Shown: in pieces, positions 53,765 to 63,115 of the stretch
How the letters are laid out: the number at the start of each line of letters is the position of its first letter
Numbering within the stretch: position 1 is the first letter of the stretch
Origin: Vibrio rhodolitus
GTDB lineage: Bacteria; Pseudomonadota; Gammaproteobacteria; Enterobacterales; Vibrionaceae
Length of the DNA: 64,000 nucleotides
Direction: 5' to 3'
NCBI RefSeq assembly: GCF_003350325.1
Contig: NZ_QLYZ01000002.1
Span: 186,001-250,000 of the forward strand
Notes under the pieces: model-generated
The model's input: the letters and a program-made list of their open reading frames with translations, nothing else
Database searches by the model: none
Told to the model about the DNA's origin: nothing
Program-made: the position numbers and the translations under genes

Positions 53765-55232
53765 CAATATCCTTGCCTAACTCAGGCCAAAGTAGCTCTA
53801 AGTTTAAGTGCTCCTCTATAGCATCTGCAATACGATTAATCGCGCGCTCTTGATTTGCTTGATGATCAACCGTCGTTACGTTGGCAAACCCCATCCACTC
53901 ACATAACAACGCTAGCGCCTGTGCATCATCAAATACACCATGCAAATAGGTGCCAAAGATTTGTCCACAATCGCTTACTGCACCATCAAGACGACCATCA
54001 GTGAGTTGAATTGGTTGAGAGTTGTCGATGGTACTAACACCGGCATGAATTTCATAGCCACTCACACTGGCTTGCTTACCTAAAAGTTGTAGCTCACCTT
54101 TAACGCGTGTCAGGGTTTTGCTCTCGCCCATCGTCGTGGTGATATCTAAATAACCCAAACCTTGCGATTGACCAGGCTCTCCTTCAATTCCTAAAGGATC
54201 TGCGATAAGACTGCCTAGCATCTGGAAACCGCCACAAATCCCAACGACTTTGCCACCAAAACGTAAGTGTTTGGCGATCTCTTTGTCCCAGCCTTGGCTA
54301 CGGAGATACTCAAGATCCGCTCTTGTCGATTTTGAACCGGGCAAAATAATGACGTCAGCCCAAACTAAAGAACCGCCTTTACCAATATATTGCAGATCAA
54401 TATCTGGGTTTTGGCGCAGCGCATCAAAGTCGGTATGGTTACTGATGCGTGTAAATACCGGAACTTTAATCACCAATTTCGCTTGGTCGGCAAGTTGTTG
54501 CTGGCTATCGATAGCGTCTTCTGCTTCTAAATCAAACCCATGTAGATATGGCAATACACCAATGACAGGTTTTCCGGTTTTGTCTTCAAGCCAATCAAGA
54601 CCCGATTGAAGCAGCGCGATGTCTCCTCTAAAGCGGTTGATAACAAAGCCGATAACTCGATCTTGCTCGCTTGGTGAAAGCAGCTCTAACGTCCCGTATA
54701 GATGAGCAAAGACGCCACCTCGGTCAATGTCAGCCACAATGATCACTGGCACATCAGCGTTTTCTGCAAAACCCATGTTAGCGATATCGTTCGCACGCAA
54801 ATTGATTTCTGCAGGGCTGCCCGCCCCCTCTATCATCACTGACTCATATTCATTTTGCAGCCGCTCGAAAGAGTCCATGACTGTATTCATCGCGACAAGC
54901 TTGTAATCATGGTAGCCAGTCGCTTCCATATTGGTTAACGCTTTGCCTTGCAAAATAACCTGTGCGCCCGTATCTGAGTTAGGCTTAAGTAGCACAGGAT
55001 TCATATGAACGGAGGGCTCGATATTGCAAGCTGCAGCTTGTACCGCTTGTGCACGTCCGATCTCGCCACCATCTTGTGTCACAGCGCTATTTAAGGCCAT
55101 GTTTTGCGGCTTGAACGGCGCAACTTTTACATTTTTACGCGCCAGTACTCGGCAAAGACCCGCAACCAAAACGCTTTTTCCCGCATCGGATGTCGTTCCT
55201 TGTACCATTAACGCCTTTAAAGGTGATTGCAT
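53751..55232 (-). CDS. cobQ: Cobyric acid synthase CobQ
   Basis: A 493-residue amidotransferase that amidates adenosyl-cobyrinic a,c-diamide at four carboxyls. The N-terminal P-loop-like domain has [19 protein letters not shown] (about 10-28) and the C-terminal glutamine amidotransferase domain (about 260-480) contains [10 protein letters not shown] with the nucleophilic Cys near 337, and TYLHGVFDD with its His. No other cobalamin-synthesis gene is in the window, so the gene may serve corrinoid remodelling or a pathway encoded elsewhere. It overlaps modA. Confidence 0.94.
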   Translation of the reverse strand: MQSPLKALMVQGTTSDAGKSVLVAGLCRVLARKNVKVAPFKPQNMALNSAVTQDGGEIGRAQAVQAAACNIEPSVHMNPVLLKPNSDTGAQVILQGKALTNMEATGYHDYKLVAMNTVMDSFERLQNEYESVMIEGAGSPAEINLRANDIANMGFAENADVPVIIVADIDRGGVFAHLYGTLELLSPSEQDRVIGFVINRFRGDIALLQSGLDWLEDKTGKPVIGVLPYLHGFDLEAEDAIDSQQQLADQAKLVIKVPVFTRISNHTDFDALRQNPDIDLQYIGKGGSLVWADVIILPGSKSTRADLEYLRSQGWDKEIAKHLRFGGKVVGICGGFQMLGSLIADPLGIEGEPGQSQGLGYLDITTTMGESKTLTRVKGELQLLGKQASVSGYEIHAGVSTIDNSQPIQLTDGRLDGAVSDCGQIFGTYLHGVFDDAQALALLCEWMGFANVTTVDHQANQERAINRIADAIEEHLNLELLWPELGKDIDVQS

Positions 55233-55410
55233 TTTAACCAGCTATATCATTGATTATGTTGCAAGAATCATATCGAGTTTCCTTTGGTATTACTAATAAA
55301 AACATGAATGGAAAATGAATGCACAAATCAGCATAGATTCACATTCGGTGTTGTTTAATAGCACCATCAAGCAAGGGCACAGAGCCCAAACATCATACTA
55401 AGGAAATACC

Positions 55411-55779
55411 ATGAAAAAAATTATCGTAACTGCTGCACTTATTCTAGCTCCAACTATCGCACTAGCTGGCGGTGACAACCACCATTCACGTAACGCGGTT
55501 CAGTACACAGGTCCAGTTGAGCTAACAAACCTGACCAACTTATTGGCTGAAAGCTCAATGTTCACTGAAAAGAAAGTTGTTGTTGAAGGCAAGCTTGTGC
55601 GCCAAATCAACCATGAAAAATTTATCTTTAGTGACGGCCAAGCTGAAGTTCAAGTTGAACTGGATGACGATATTGTTCTTAAACAGCCGCTAGATGCAAA
55701 TACTCAAGTTCGCCTATTCGGTGAATACGAAGGTGGCAATACACCTGAGATCGAAGTTGATCGCATCCAAGTGCTATAA
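55411..55779 (+). CDS. Periplasmic BOF/YgiW-type OB-fold protein
   Basis: A 122-residue secreted protein: signal peptide MKKIIVTAALILAPTIALAG, then a bacterial OB-fold domain of the YgiW/YdeI stress-tolerance family (VVVEGKLVRQINHEKFIFSDGQAEVQVEL around residues 55-85). YgiW-like proteins are linked to peroxide, acid and polymyxin tolerance, with ligands that are not settled. AAGGAAATACC precedes the ATG. It is monocistronic with a terminator. Confidence 0.88.
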   Translation: MKKIIVTAALILAPTIALAGGDNHHSRNAVQYTGPVELTNLTNLLAESSMFTEKKVVVEGKLVRQINHEKFIFSDGQAEVQVELDDDIVLKQPLDANTQVRLFGEYEGGNTPEIEVDRIQVL

Positions 55780-55810
55780 ATCGTTAAGATTTAAGGGTAA
55801 AATACCAACG

Positions 55811-55843
55811 TAAGGCCTGCCTCTGCAGGCCTTAGCTTTATTT
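55811..55843 (+). terminator. Terminator after the BOF protein gene
   Basis: Arms TAAGGCCTGC / GCAGGCCTTA (55811-55820 with 55825-55834) with a CTCT loop; the T-run is interrupted. Confidence 0.7.
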
Positions 55844-55867
55844 ATAGCTGAATGTTGGAGAACCATT

Positions 55868-56386
55868 TTGAACAAACCCGTCCTTTTTGCAGCCCTCGCG
55901 AGTACTTTGTTTGCACCCGTCGCTCTTTCTAACAATTTTAGTTACAACTATTTAGAGTTCCGTACGGCTGTAGATCCGCGCTTCTCTGGTGCTGAGTTCA
56001 GCATGCAAATGTTAGAAAACGTGCACTTTGTAGCGCGTGCAGACAGTCAGTTTGAAGGCGATGCGGATATTGCTGGTGGTTTCGGATTTAATGGTCCAAT
56101 CAATCAGTTTGCAGACGTTTTCGGTCAAGCACTGGTGCACAACATCAGCTACCCAGACGACGAACATAAAGATCGCGAAACGGTTCCTGAGTTTAATATT
56201 GGTCTACGCATGTGGCTAACTGACCAACTTGAAGCAACAACACGTGTTGGTCGCCTTGATGAAAGCTCAGTATTCCACGCGGGTGTGCGCTTCCATTCAA
56301 CTTCTCAATTGTCTCTGTCGGCAGAAACTCGTAACTACGGCTTGCATGGTCCGCAGATTTCAATGTCAGTGCGCTTCCAATACTAA
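55868..56386 (+). CDS. Small outer-membrane beta-barrel-like protein
   Basis: A 172-residue secreted protein with signal peptide (MNKPVLFAALASTLFAPVALS) and eight or so amphipathic strands; the last residue pair is an aromatic-terminated QY, typical of outer membrane barrels. It starts with TTG, with GGAG nine bases upstream. The barrel-like region includes NYLEFRTAVDPRFSGAEFSMQM. It resembles OmpX/OmpW-size barrels but no family name is certain. Function unknown. Confidence 0.75.
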   Translation: MNKPVLFAALASTLFAPVALSNNFSYNYLEFRTAVDPRFSGAEFSMQMLENVHFVARADSQFEGDADIAGGFGFNGPINQFADVFGQALVHNISYPDDEHKDRETVPEFNIGLRMWLTDQLEATTRVGRLDESSVFHAGVRFHSTSQLSLSAETRNYGLHGPQISMSVRFQY

Positions 56387-56566
56387 ATGCACTTCCAGCC
56401 TGCTGTTATGCAATAGAAGCAATTTATACAGCAGGCTTGTTGATTATATAACAACCAAATATCGTTATTATATGTGATAGACATCAAGCTTTATCACACC
56501 TTATTTACATTTTTTCGCATACCGTCTGTTATTCTGCGCGAGCTCATATGTGATGTAAGGATACCG

Positions 56567-58453
56567 ATGTATATGTCAGCCCTATCAATAAAAAATAAAC
56601 TTACCCTCGCTTTCGTGCTTGCCATTCTAGTTATGACTTCGGTTCAAACTTACTTAACTGGCAGACAGATCCTCGATGAAACACAGCGTTCCATCACTCA
56701 ATATGGTAATACTCTTCTTGATGGACGAGTTGCCAGTATGGATCAGTGGATCAATACCAAAATCAATGTGGTGCGTTCAGCCTCCGATGCGTTCATCAAT
56801 CAAGGTGATCCTCAGTCTTATTTAGCCCAAGCAACCAAATCAGGTAATTTGCGTATTGTTTACGCTGCATTAACTGATGGTCAATTCATTATGGGTGTCG
56901 ATATTGACCTGCCTGAAGGTTTTGATCCACGTACGCGCGGTTGGTATGTAGATACCATGGAAAAAAATGGGGTAAATGTCACAGAACCCTACCTCGATGC
57001 TTCCTCGAACAAACTGGTCGTGACGGTTGCTGAACCTTTTAGAGCCGGCAATGCTAGCGGTGTCCTTGGCGCTGACGTTGAGATCGATACCCTAGTAAAT
57101 AACGCGGTTCAGTTAGAAGATGAAGGTGTCACTGCCTTTTTAACTAACAGTAAAGGCAAGATTGTTGCTCACGAAGACGCATCTTTAGCGCTAAAAGATA
57201 TCGCACTTATATCTGCCGATCTTAATGTCGATGTGATTAATCAATTATCTCAGTCAACTGAACTGGTTGATGCGGTTATTTCCAATACCGATGTATTAAT
57301 TACCTCTAAAGCGATACCTAATACTGATTGGTTCTACACCCTTGTTATCGACAAAGAACATGCATTTAAATCTCATCAGAGTTTGATTGCCCAATCGATG
57401 ATTATGGGTTTTATTCAGGTACTATTAATTGCTGCTATCGCTCTGGTGATTGTGAAAAAAGCACTCGCTCCACTTAACTCTCTCACCGACTCAATGCGCG
57501 ATTTAGCTCAAGGGAACGGAGACTTAACTAAACGAATCGACGTTAAGACAAAAGATGAAATTGGCTTACTGGCAGAACAAGTCAACGCGTTTATTTCTAA
57601 ACTTCAAGAAATCGTTCATGATATTTCTGAATCTTCGCGCAACTTGGACAGTCGCTCTGAAGTGAGTACCAAGCTTGCAAGCGAAATTAGTGATTCACTT
57701 AGCGCACAGCTCAACGAAATTTCTCAGATTGCAACTGCTGTACATGAAATGTCAGCAACAGCAGAGGAAGTGGCAAATAATGCTAAGATGACTGCAGACT
57801 CAGCGTTGAGCTCGACCGAGCACTGTGAAGAAGGTAAACGCGTTATTCGTCGTAACCAAGATTCTATCACTAGCCTTGCCAGTCAACTCGATAATGCCGC
57901 TAGCGTAGTCTCTCAGCTCGAGCGTAATGCACAAGACATCAATACGATTATTTCTACCATTAGTGATATTGCTGAGCAGACCAACCTACTCGCGCTTAAT
58001 GCTGCTATCGAAGCTGCTCGAGCTGGCGATCAAGGACGCGGCTTTGCTGTGGTTGCTGATGAAGTTCGTGTCCTGTCGCAGCGTACGCATAGTTCGACGG
58101 TGGAAATCCGCCAGATGATCGAAAGCTTGCAGAAAAATAGTCTTGAAGCAGTAAGCTCAATGACCCAAAGCCGCGACCTCGCCGGCTCAAGCGTCGAAGA
58201 TGCGAACAGTGCCACTGAATCATTAGAGAAAATCACTCAATCGATTCAAGAAATTTCAGAAATGGCATCGCATATTTCTAATGCCGCCTTTGAACAACGC
58301 ACAGTGACTGAAGAAGTAAGCAAAAATATTCAGCAAGCCAATGATATTTCATCAACGCTCTCTGAAGAAGCGTCAAACTCTCGCTCACTTTCACAAGATT
58401 TACGTCAAATTGCGATGAAGCTAAATCAACAAGTACATTTATTTAAGTACTAA
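56567..58453 (+). CDS. dCache methyl-accepting chemotaxis protein (first of a tandem pair)
   Basis: A 628-residue receptor: TM1 (about 10-30), dCache periplasmic domain (about 35-275) with [26 protein letters not shown] and [11 protein letters not shown]2 (about 280-305), HAMP, and the signalling hairpin with [20 protein letters not shown]. The RxWY and later Asp residues fit the amino-acid-binding dCache motif, so amino acids or related ligands are plausible attractants. The C-terminus has no CheR pentapeptide. ATG 56567 follows AAGGATACCG. A near-identical paralogue follows. Confidence 0.92.
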   Translation: MYMSALSIKNKLTLAFVLAILVMTSVQTYLTGRQILDETQRSITQYGNTLLDGRVASMDQWINTKINVVRSASDAFINQGDPQSYLAQATKSGNLRIVYAALTDGQFIMGVDIDLPEGFDPRTRGWYVDTMEKNGVNVTEPYLDASSNKLVVTVAEPFRAGNASGVLGADVEIDTLVNNAVQLEDEGVTAFLTNSKGKIVAHEDASLALKDIALISADLNVDVINQLSQSTELVDAVISNTDVLITSKAIPNTDWFYTLVIDKEHAFKSHQSLIAQSMIMGFIQVLLIAAIALVIVKKALAPLNSLTDSMRDLAQGNGDLTKRIDVKTKDEIGLLAEQVNAFISKLQEIVHDISESSRNLDSRSEVSTKLASEISDSLSAQLNEISQIATAVHEMSATAEEVANNAKMTADSALSSTEHCEEGKRVIRRNQDSITSLASQLDNAASVVSQLERNAQDINTIISTISDIAEQTNLLALNAAIEAARAGDQGRGFAVVADEVRVLSQRTHSSTVEIRQMIESLQKNSLEAVSSMTQSRDLAGSSVEDANSATESLEKITQSIQEISEMASHISNAAFEQRTVTEEVSKNIQQANDISSTLSEEASNSRSLSQDLRQIAMKLNQQVHLFKY

Positions 58454-58469
58454 TTTATTTACACTTTAC

Positions 58470-58492
58470 AGCCCCTTAATTGGGGCTTTTTT
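58470..58492 (+). terminator. Terminator after the first dCache receptor gene
   Basis: Arms AGCCCC / GGGGCT (58470-58475 with 58482-58487), TTAATT loop, T-run. Confidence 0.85.
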
Positions 58493-58718
58493 ATATCTAG
58501 TAAGTAAATTTAGCAGCTGCATTTGTAAATTATTTATCAATAGTTTTACATCACGTTTAATTACTGGTTAACCAGCATATTAATCCGTAGAATATTTATA
58601 AATAACACTTATCTGATGTTTACATGTAAATTTGCGAGTGTTTACACTATTCAAATTTAATATGTAAAATATTATTGAGATTGAGATCATACATATCGGA
58701 GTTTTCCTACATTAAATT
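58493..58718. other. AT-rich spacer between the two receptor genes
   Basis: No gene, RNA or terminator seen. The 3' end adjoins a promoter-proximal element shared with the first receptor gene (56517-56540 and 58719-58744). Confidence 0.5.
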
Positions 58719-58772
58719 GCATAGCGTCTGGTATGCTCGCCGCGGTTCCCTATCGAGTGTTGGAAAATCGCT

Positions 58773-60653
58773 ATGTCTGCACTATCAATAAAAAATAAAC
58801 TCACGATTGCCTTTGTACTGGCAATTCTGTTGATGACCACCGCCCAGACTTACATTACCGGTAAGCAAATCTTTGACGAAACCAATCGTTCCATCAAACA
58901 ACATGCGACAACCTTGCTAAATGGCAGTGTTAACAGTATGGACCAGTGGTTCAGAGCAAAAATTAACGTGGTTCGTTCAACTTCAGACGCGTTCATTGAC
59001 CCGTCACAAGCCCAAGCTTATCTAGCCACCGCATCCAAAGCGGGTAACTTTCGAGTTGCTTATGCGGGATTAAATGATGCTCAATTTATTTTGGGTATCG
59101 ATTTAGGTGTGCCTGAAGATTACGACCCACGTGAGCGCGACTGGTATAAAGATACTATGCGCGTAAACGGATTAAATATCACAGAGCCTTACTTTGATGT
59201 TCAATCAAACCGCTTAATTATGACCATTGCAATGCCTTTTACTGAAGGCAAGGTTGGCGGCGTATTGGGCGCAGACGTTGAAATCGACGATCTTGTTAAC
59301 GATGTGGTTGATATCAAAGAAGCGGGTGTTGAAGCTTTCATCACCAATAGCAAAGGCAAAATTGTTGCACATAAGAATGCTCAGTTAACTCTCAAAGGTA
59401 TCGAAAACATTTCTCCTAATCTTAGTACCGCGAGAATTTCTGAGCTTGCTCAAAGTAAACAATTGGTTGAAACAACGATTAACGGCTTAGATGTTCTGAT
59501 CACATCAGAACAAGTACCAAACACCGATTGGTATTACACTATCGTTATCGACAAAGCCCATGCATTTGCATCGCAAGAAGAGTTACTGGGCCAATCAATC
59601 CTGATGGGCTTGATTCAAGTTCTACTGATTGCCGTGATTGCATTTGTGATTGTTAAGCACGCATTGGCGCCACTAAACAACTTAAGTGTGTCAATGAAAG
59701 ATCTTGCCGAAGGTAATGGCGACCTCACCAAGCGCATTGAAATCAAAACCAGAGATGAGATTGGCTTGCTCGGCGAGCAGGTGAATGCGTTTATCGCTAA
59801 GCTACAAGAAATCGTGCAAGACATCTCTAACTCGTCGAAAAGTCTGGGCAGCCAGTCTGAGGTGAGTACCAAGCAGGCTATTGGCTTAAGTGACTCTCTA
59901 GCTACACAGCTAAACGAAGTATCACAAATTGCTACCGCAGTACATGAGATGTCAGCAGCAGCAGAGGAAGTAGCAAGCAATGCTAAGCAAACGGCTGATT
60001 CTGCTTACAGCTCTACTGATCATTGTGATCAAGGTAAGCGCGTGATCCGTCGTAACCAAGACTCAATCACTAACCTCGCCTCTCAGCTCGAGAATGCAGC
60101 CAAGGTGATTGGTCAATTGGAAAAGAACGCGCAGGATATCAATACCATTACGTCTACCATTAGTGACATTGCTGAACAAACGAACCTACTCGCGCTTAAC
60201 GCCGCTATTGAAGCTGCGCGTGCTGGTGATCAAGGTCGCGGCTTTGCTGTTGTCGCTGATGAAGTTCGCGTACTGTCACAGCGCACCCACAGCTCAACGG
60301 TTGAAATTCGTGAAATGATCGAAAGCTTGCAGAAAAATAGCGTCGAAGCCGTAGATTCAATGACCCGAAGCCGCGATCTGGCTGCTTCAAGTGTTGAAGA
60401 TGCAAACGATGCTACCGATGCTCTTGAAAAAATCACCATTTCTATTCAGCAGATCTCTGAAATGGCATCGCATATTTCAAATGCAGCTTCAGAGCAGCGC
60501 ACGGTAACAGAAGAAGTAAGTAAGAATATTCAACAAGTAAGTGATATCTCGACTCACCTGAGTCAAGAAGCGCATAACTCACGCTCTCTTTCTGAAGATT
60601 TGCGACAAATTGCCGTTCGTCTGAATGAACAAGTACATATGTTTAAACACTAA
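58773..60653 (+). CDS. dCache methyl-accepting chemotaxis protein (second of the pair)
   Basis: A 626-residue receptor with the same layout as the gene before it. The cytoplasmic half is nearly identical, including [20 protein letters not shown], whereas the periplasmic half (about 35-275) is more diverged, with [24 protein letters not shown] in the ligand region. This is the expected pattern for a duplication followed by new ligand specificity. It begins [10 protein letters not shown] terminator follows. Confidence 0.92.
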   Translation: MSALSIKNKLTIAFVLAILLMTTAQTYITGKQIFDETNRSIKQHATTLLNGSVNSMDQWFRAKINVVRSTSDAFIDPSQAQAYLATASKAGNFRVAYAGLNDAQFILGIDLGVPEDYDPRERDWYKDTMRVNGLNITEPYFDVQSNRLIMTIAMPFTEGKVGGVLGADVEIDDLVNDVVDIKEAGVEAFITNSKGKIVAHKNAQLTLKGIENISPNLSTARISELAQSKQLVETTINGLDVLITSEQVPNTDWYYTIVIDKAHAFASQEELLGQSILMGLIQVLLIAVIAFVIVKHALAPLNNLSVSMKDLAEGNGDLTKRIEIKTRDEIGLLGEQVNAFIAKLQEIVQDISNSSKSLGSQSEVSTKQAIGLSDSLATQLNEVSQIATAVHEMSAAAEEVASNAKQTADSAYSSTDHCDQGKRVIRRNQDSITNLASQLENAAKVIGQLEKNAQDINTITSTISDIAEQTNLLALNAAIEAARAGDQGRGFAVVADEVRVLSQRTHSSTVEIREMIESLQKNSVEAVDSMTRSRDLAASSVEDANDATDALEKITISIQQISEMASHISNAASEQRTVTEEVSKNIQQVSDISTHLSQEAHNSRSLSEDLRQIAVRLNEQVHMFKH

Positions 60654-60677
60654 ACTAGACATTAATACTTAAAACAT

Positions 60678-60704
60678 AAGCCCCGCACATCGCGGGGCTT
60701 TTTG
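60678..60704. terminator. Bidirectional terminator between the second receptor gene and cra
   Basis: Arms AAGCCCCGC / GCGGGGCTT (60678-60686 with 60692-60700), five-base loop, T-run. Confidence 0.9.
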
Positions 60705-60715
60705 TTAGCTAGCAA

Positions 60716-61696
60716 TTATTGGCGCACTATCAACTGCCTTGGCACCAGTTCAACACCGGACTCATAACGTTTTGCCGCTGCATTGAGCGCTAATGCTAAG
60801 GCGCTATCGGCGATAATTTCAAATTGCTGCGACAGCGAGTTAACTTTAAACGGTAAGAAATCGAGTAAACGATTGTCACCAAACGTAGCCAACTTAATGC
60901 TGTTAGTCAGTTCAGGGTGTTTGAGTAGCTCATCAAGCACCCCTTCTAACAATGTGTAAGAAGTTGTAATGACTGCTTGAGGAACTTGGTCTTCCGCTAG
61001 CCATTGTGCAAAAATGCGCTTCCCTTCTTCACGGTTAAAGTGCGCGCCGTAACTCACCTGAACGGCTAAGCCTTTCTCTTTTGCGACAGAACGAATGCCT
61101 TGTTCACGTACTGACGAAATAGTCAGCTCAGGCAACGCACCAATTACGCCAATGGTATCCACTCGCTGCGAAACAATGGATTGCGCAAGCTCATAAGCAC
61201 CATCAAAATCTTCACTCATCACACAACAAAAATGTTCATCATCGAGTGGGCGGTCAATGGCTACGACCGGTGTCCCACGCTGTTGCAACGAGAGATAGAA
61301 ATCATTTGCGTCGGGAATGCTACTGGCGACAAATAATGCATCCACTTTGCGGCTAACCAGGGTTTCCACCACAGAGCGCTCGATCTCGGCATCATCATCA
61401 GAACAAGCGATCAGAATTTGATATCCCGCTTTACGTGAGTTTTGCTCAAGTAGTTTAGCTAAACGAGCATAACTGGTGTTTTCTAGATCAGGAATAATCA
61501 AACCAAAAGAACGACTGCTCCCTACCCTTAACGAGCTTGCTGCAACATCAGGACGGTAGTTATGTTGCTCTACAACCGCCATCACTTTTTGCTGCGTTTT
61601 CTGACTAATACGATATTGCTGAGCTTTACCATTTATGACATAGCTTGCAGTTGTTTTAGATACGCCAGCTAACTTGGCAATTTCATCTAAGGTCAT
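60716..61696 (-). CDS. cra: Catabolite repressor-activator Cra (FruR)
   Basis: A 326-residue LacI-family repressor: helix-turn-helix at residues 1-25 (LDEIAKLAGVSKTTASYVINGKA) with the hinge near 45-60, and a C-terminal sugar-phosphate-binding domain. In enterics Cra binds fructose 1-phosphate or 1,6-bisphosphate and leaves DNA. Here it is divergent from fruBK, and three palindromes match its known consensus. It probably represses the fructose operon and itself. Confidence 0.94.
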   Translation of the reverse strand: MTLDEIAKLAGVSKTTASYVINGKAQQYRISQKTQQKVMAVVEQHNYRPDVAASSLRVGSSRSFGLIIPDLENTSYARLAKLLEQNSRKAGYQILIACSDDDAEIERSVVETLVSRKVDALFVASSIPDANDFYLSLQQRGTPVVAIDRPLDDEHFCCVMSEDFDGAYELAQSIVSQRVDTIGVIGALPELTISSVREQGIRSVAKEKGLAVQVSYGAHFNREEGKRIFAQWLAEDQVPQAVITTSYTLLEGVLDELLKHPELTNSIKLATFGDNRLLDFLPFKVNSLSQQFEIIADSALALALNAAAKRYESGVELVPRQLIVRQ

Positions 61697-61766
61697 GTTT
61701 GATCCGGTATTCTGTGGATTAGATCAAAGTTTAAAAACGATGATCGCTAACTTATTTGCATTATAT

Positions 61767-61782
61767 GCTGAATCGATACAGC
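61767..61782. promoter_or_regulatory. Cra-type operator 1
   Basis: GCTGAATCGATACAGC resembles the Cra consensus GCTGAAWCGNTTCAGC with a single departure in the right arm. It is the closest to cra. Confidence 0.75.
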
Positions 61783-61788
61783 ATAAAA

Positions 61789-61804
61789 GCTGAAAGGATT
61801 CAGC
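61789..61804. promoter_or_regulatory. Cra-type operator 2
   Basis: GCTGAAAGGATTCAGC has perfect arms GCTGAA / TTCAGC with an altered centre. Confidence 0.75.
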
Positions 61805-61878
61805 AAAGTTGCAAAATGTAGTGGTTGTCGCAACTTCTACTAGACTAAACAGCGTTTGCTGAATTTTTTTACTTTATT

Positions 61879-61894
61879 GCTGAATCGGTTCAGC
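61879..61894. promoter_or_regulatory. Cra-type operator 3
   Basis: GCTGAATCGGTTCAGC is a full match to the Cra consensus, 58 bases before the fruB start. A half-site GCTGAA is also present at 61858-61863. Confidence 0.85.
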
Positions 61895-61951
61895 TCATCT
61901 CTAAACAGAGATAGAAACAGATAAACGAACATCTAGATAAACGAGGCTCAC

Positions 61952-63106
61952 ATGCTTAAGCTTTCCATCCAAGACATTACGCTTAACCAAGCGCATCAGG
62001 ACAAGCAATCAGCTATTGCATTCCTAGCAGAGCAGTTAACCAACAAAGGTTTGGTTGAATCACATTACCTTTCGGGTATGCAGGCGCGCGAAGCGCAAAA
62101 CTCAACATTCCTTGGCAATGGTATTGCCATTCCGCATGGCACCACTGACACGCGCGACTTAGTCAAACAAACCGGTGTTGCTATCGCCCACTTCCCTAAT
62201 GGTGTGGATTGGGGAAACGGCAATATTGTGTATCTCGCAATTGGCATTGCCGCAAAAAGTGACGAGCACTTAGGCATCCTAAAGCAGTTAACAAAAGTGC
62301 TTGGCGATGAGGGCGTAGAGCAGGCTCTGAAAAATGCACAAAACGCTGAACAAATCATCGCGCTATTAAATGGTGAAACCCAGTTCAACATTGATTTCGA
62401 TGCCAGCCACATTCAACTCGACTTCCCTGCGAGCGACATGATCCAAATGTCTGCAGTATCAGCCGGTCTTTTGAAAAACTCTGGCAGCGTGGCAAGCGAG
62501 TTTGTTGCCGATATCGTCGCCAAAACTCCTACTCACCTTGGTCAAGGCGTTTGGTTGGTTAGCTCCAATAAAGGTGTGAATAAAACCGGTATGGCTTTCG
62601 TCACCACTGCGAACCAATGTCAGCTTGACGGCAAATCGGTTAGTGCTCTGATTACGTTTGCCGGGTGCAACGATGCACACCGTAAGCAACTCGCTATCGT
62701 CACTGAGCTTGTAGCGACTAAATCAATCGACACACTTTTAGGCAAGTCTGCTAATGAACTGATTGCCCTATTCACTCCTGATAGTGACGCAATCAGCAGC
62801 ACCGCAGAGCTAAGCGAATCGTCGTCAGCAAACAATTCAGCGGTATTTAAGATCCGTAACGCCCACGGTTTACACGCTCGACCAGGCGCCATGCTAGTCG
62901 CTTGCGCGAAGAAATTCGAAAGTGCGATTACGGTGCGTAATCTCGATAGTGACAGTAAGCCAGTAAACGCGAAGAGCTTGATGAAGGTTATTGGTCTTGG
63001 CGTGAAGCACGGTCACCAACTAGAGTTTGTTGCCAACGGTGATGACGCGCCAGCAGCGCTAGAAGCGATAGGTAGCGCGATTCAATCTGGTCTTGGTGAA
63101 GGTTAA
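61952..63106 (+). CDS. fruB: Fructose PTS diphosphoryl transfer protein FruB (IIA-M-HPr)
   Basis: A 384-residue protein that passes phosphate from enzyme I to the fructose permease. EIIA-Fru occupies about 1-145 with phospho-His62 in IAIPHGTTD; a middle M domain covers about 155-285; an HPr-like domain covers about 297-384 with phospho-His308 in HGLHARP. The architecture and length fit E. coli FruB (376 residues). The ATG lies at 61952 in the first operon gene, and three Cra sites precede it. Confidence 0.95.
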   Translation: MLKLSIQDITLNQAHQDKQSAIAFLAEQLTNKGLVESHYLSGMQAREAQNSTFLGNGIAIPHGTTDTRDLVKQTGVAIAHFPNGVDWGNGNIVYLAIGIAAKSDEHLGILKQLTKVLGDEGVEQALKNAQNAEQIIALLNGETQFNIDFDASHIQLDFPASDMIQMSAVSAGLLKNSGSVASEFVADIVAKTPTHLGQGVWLVSSNKGVNKTGMAFVTTANQCQLDGKSVSALITFAGCNDAHRKQLAIVTELVATKSIDTLLGKSANELIALFTPDSDAISSTAELSESSSANNSAVFKIRNAHGLHARPGAMLVACAKKFESAITVRNLDSDSKPVNAKSLMKVIGLGVKHGHQLEFVANGDDAPAALEAIGSAIQSGLGEG

Positions 63107-63115
63107 GGAACGAAT

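Noticed and set aside
56474..56566. Longer N-terminus for the first dCache receptor from 56474
   Set aside because: The paralogue begins at the equivalent of 56573 and the ribosome site AAGGATACCG fits the ATG at 56567.
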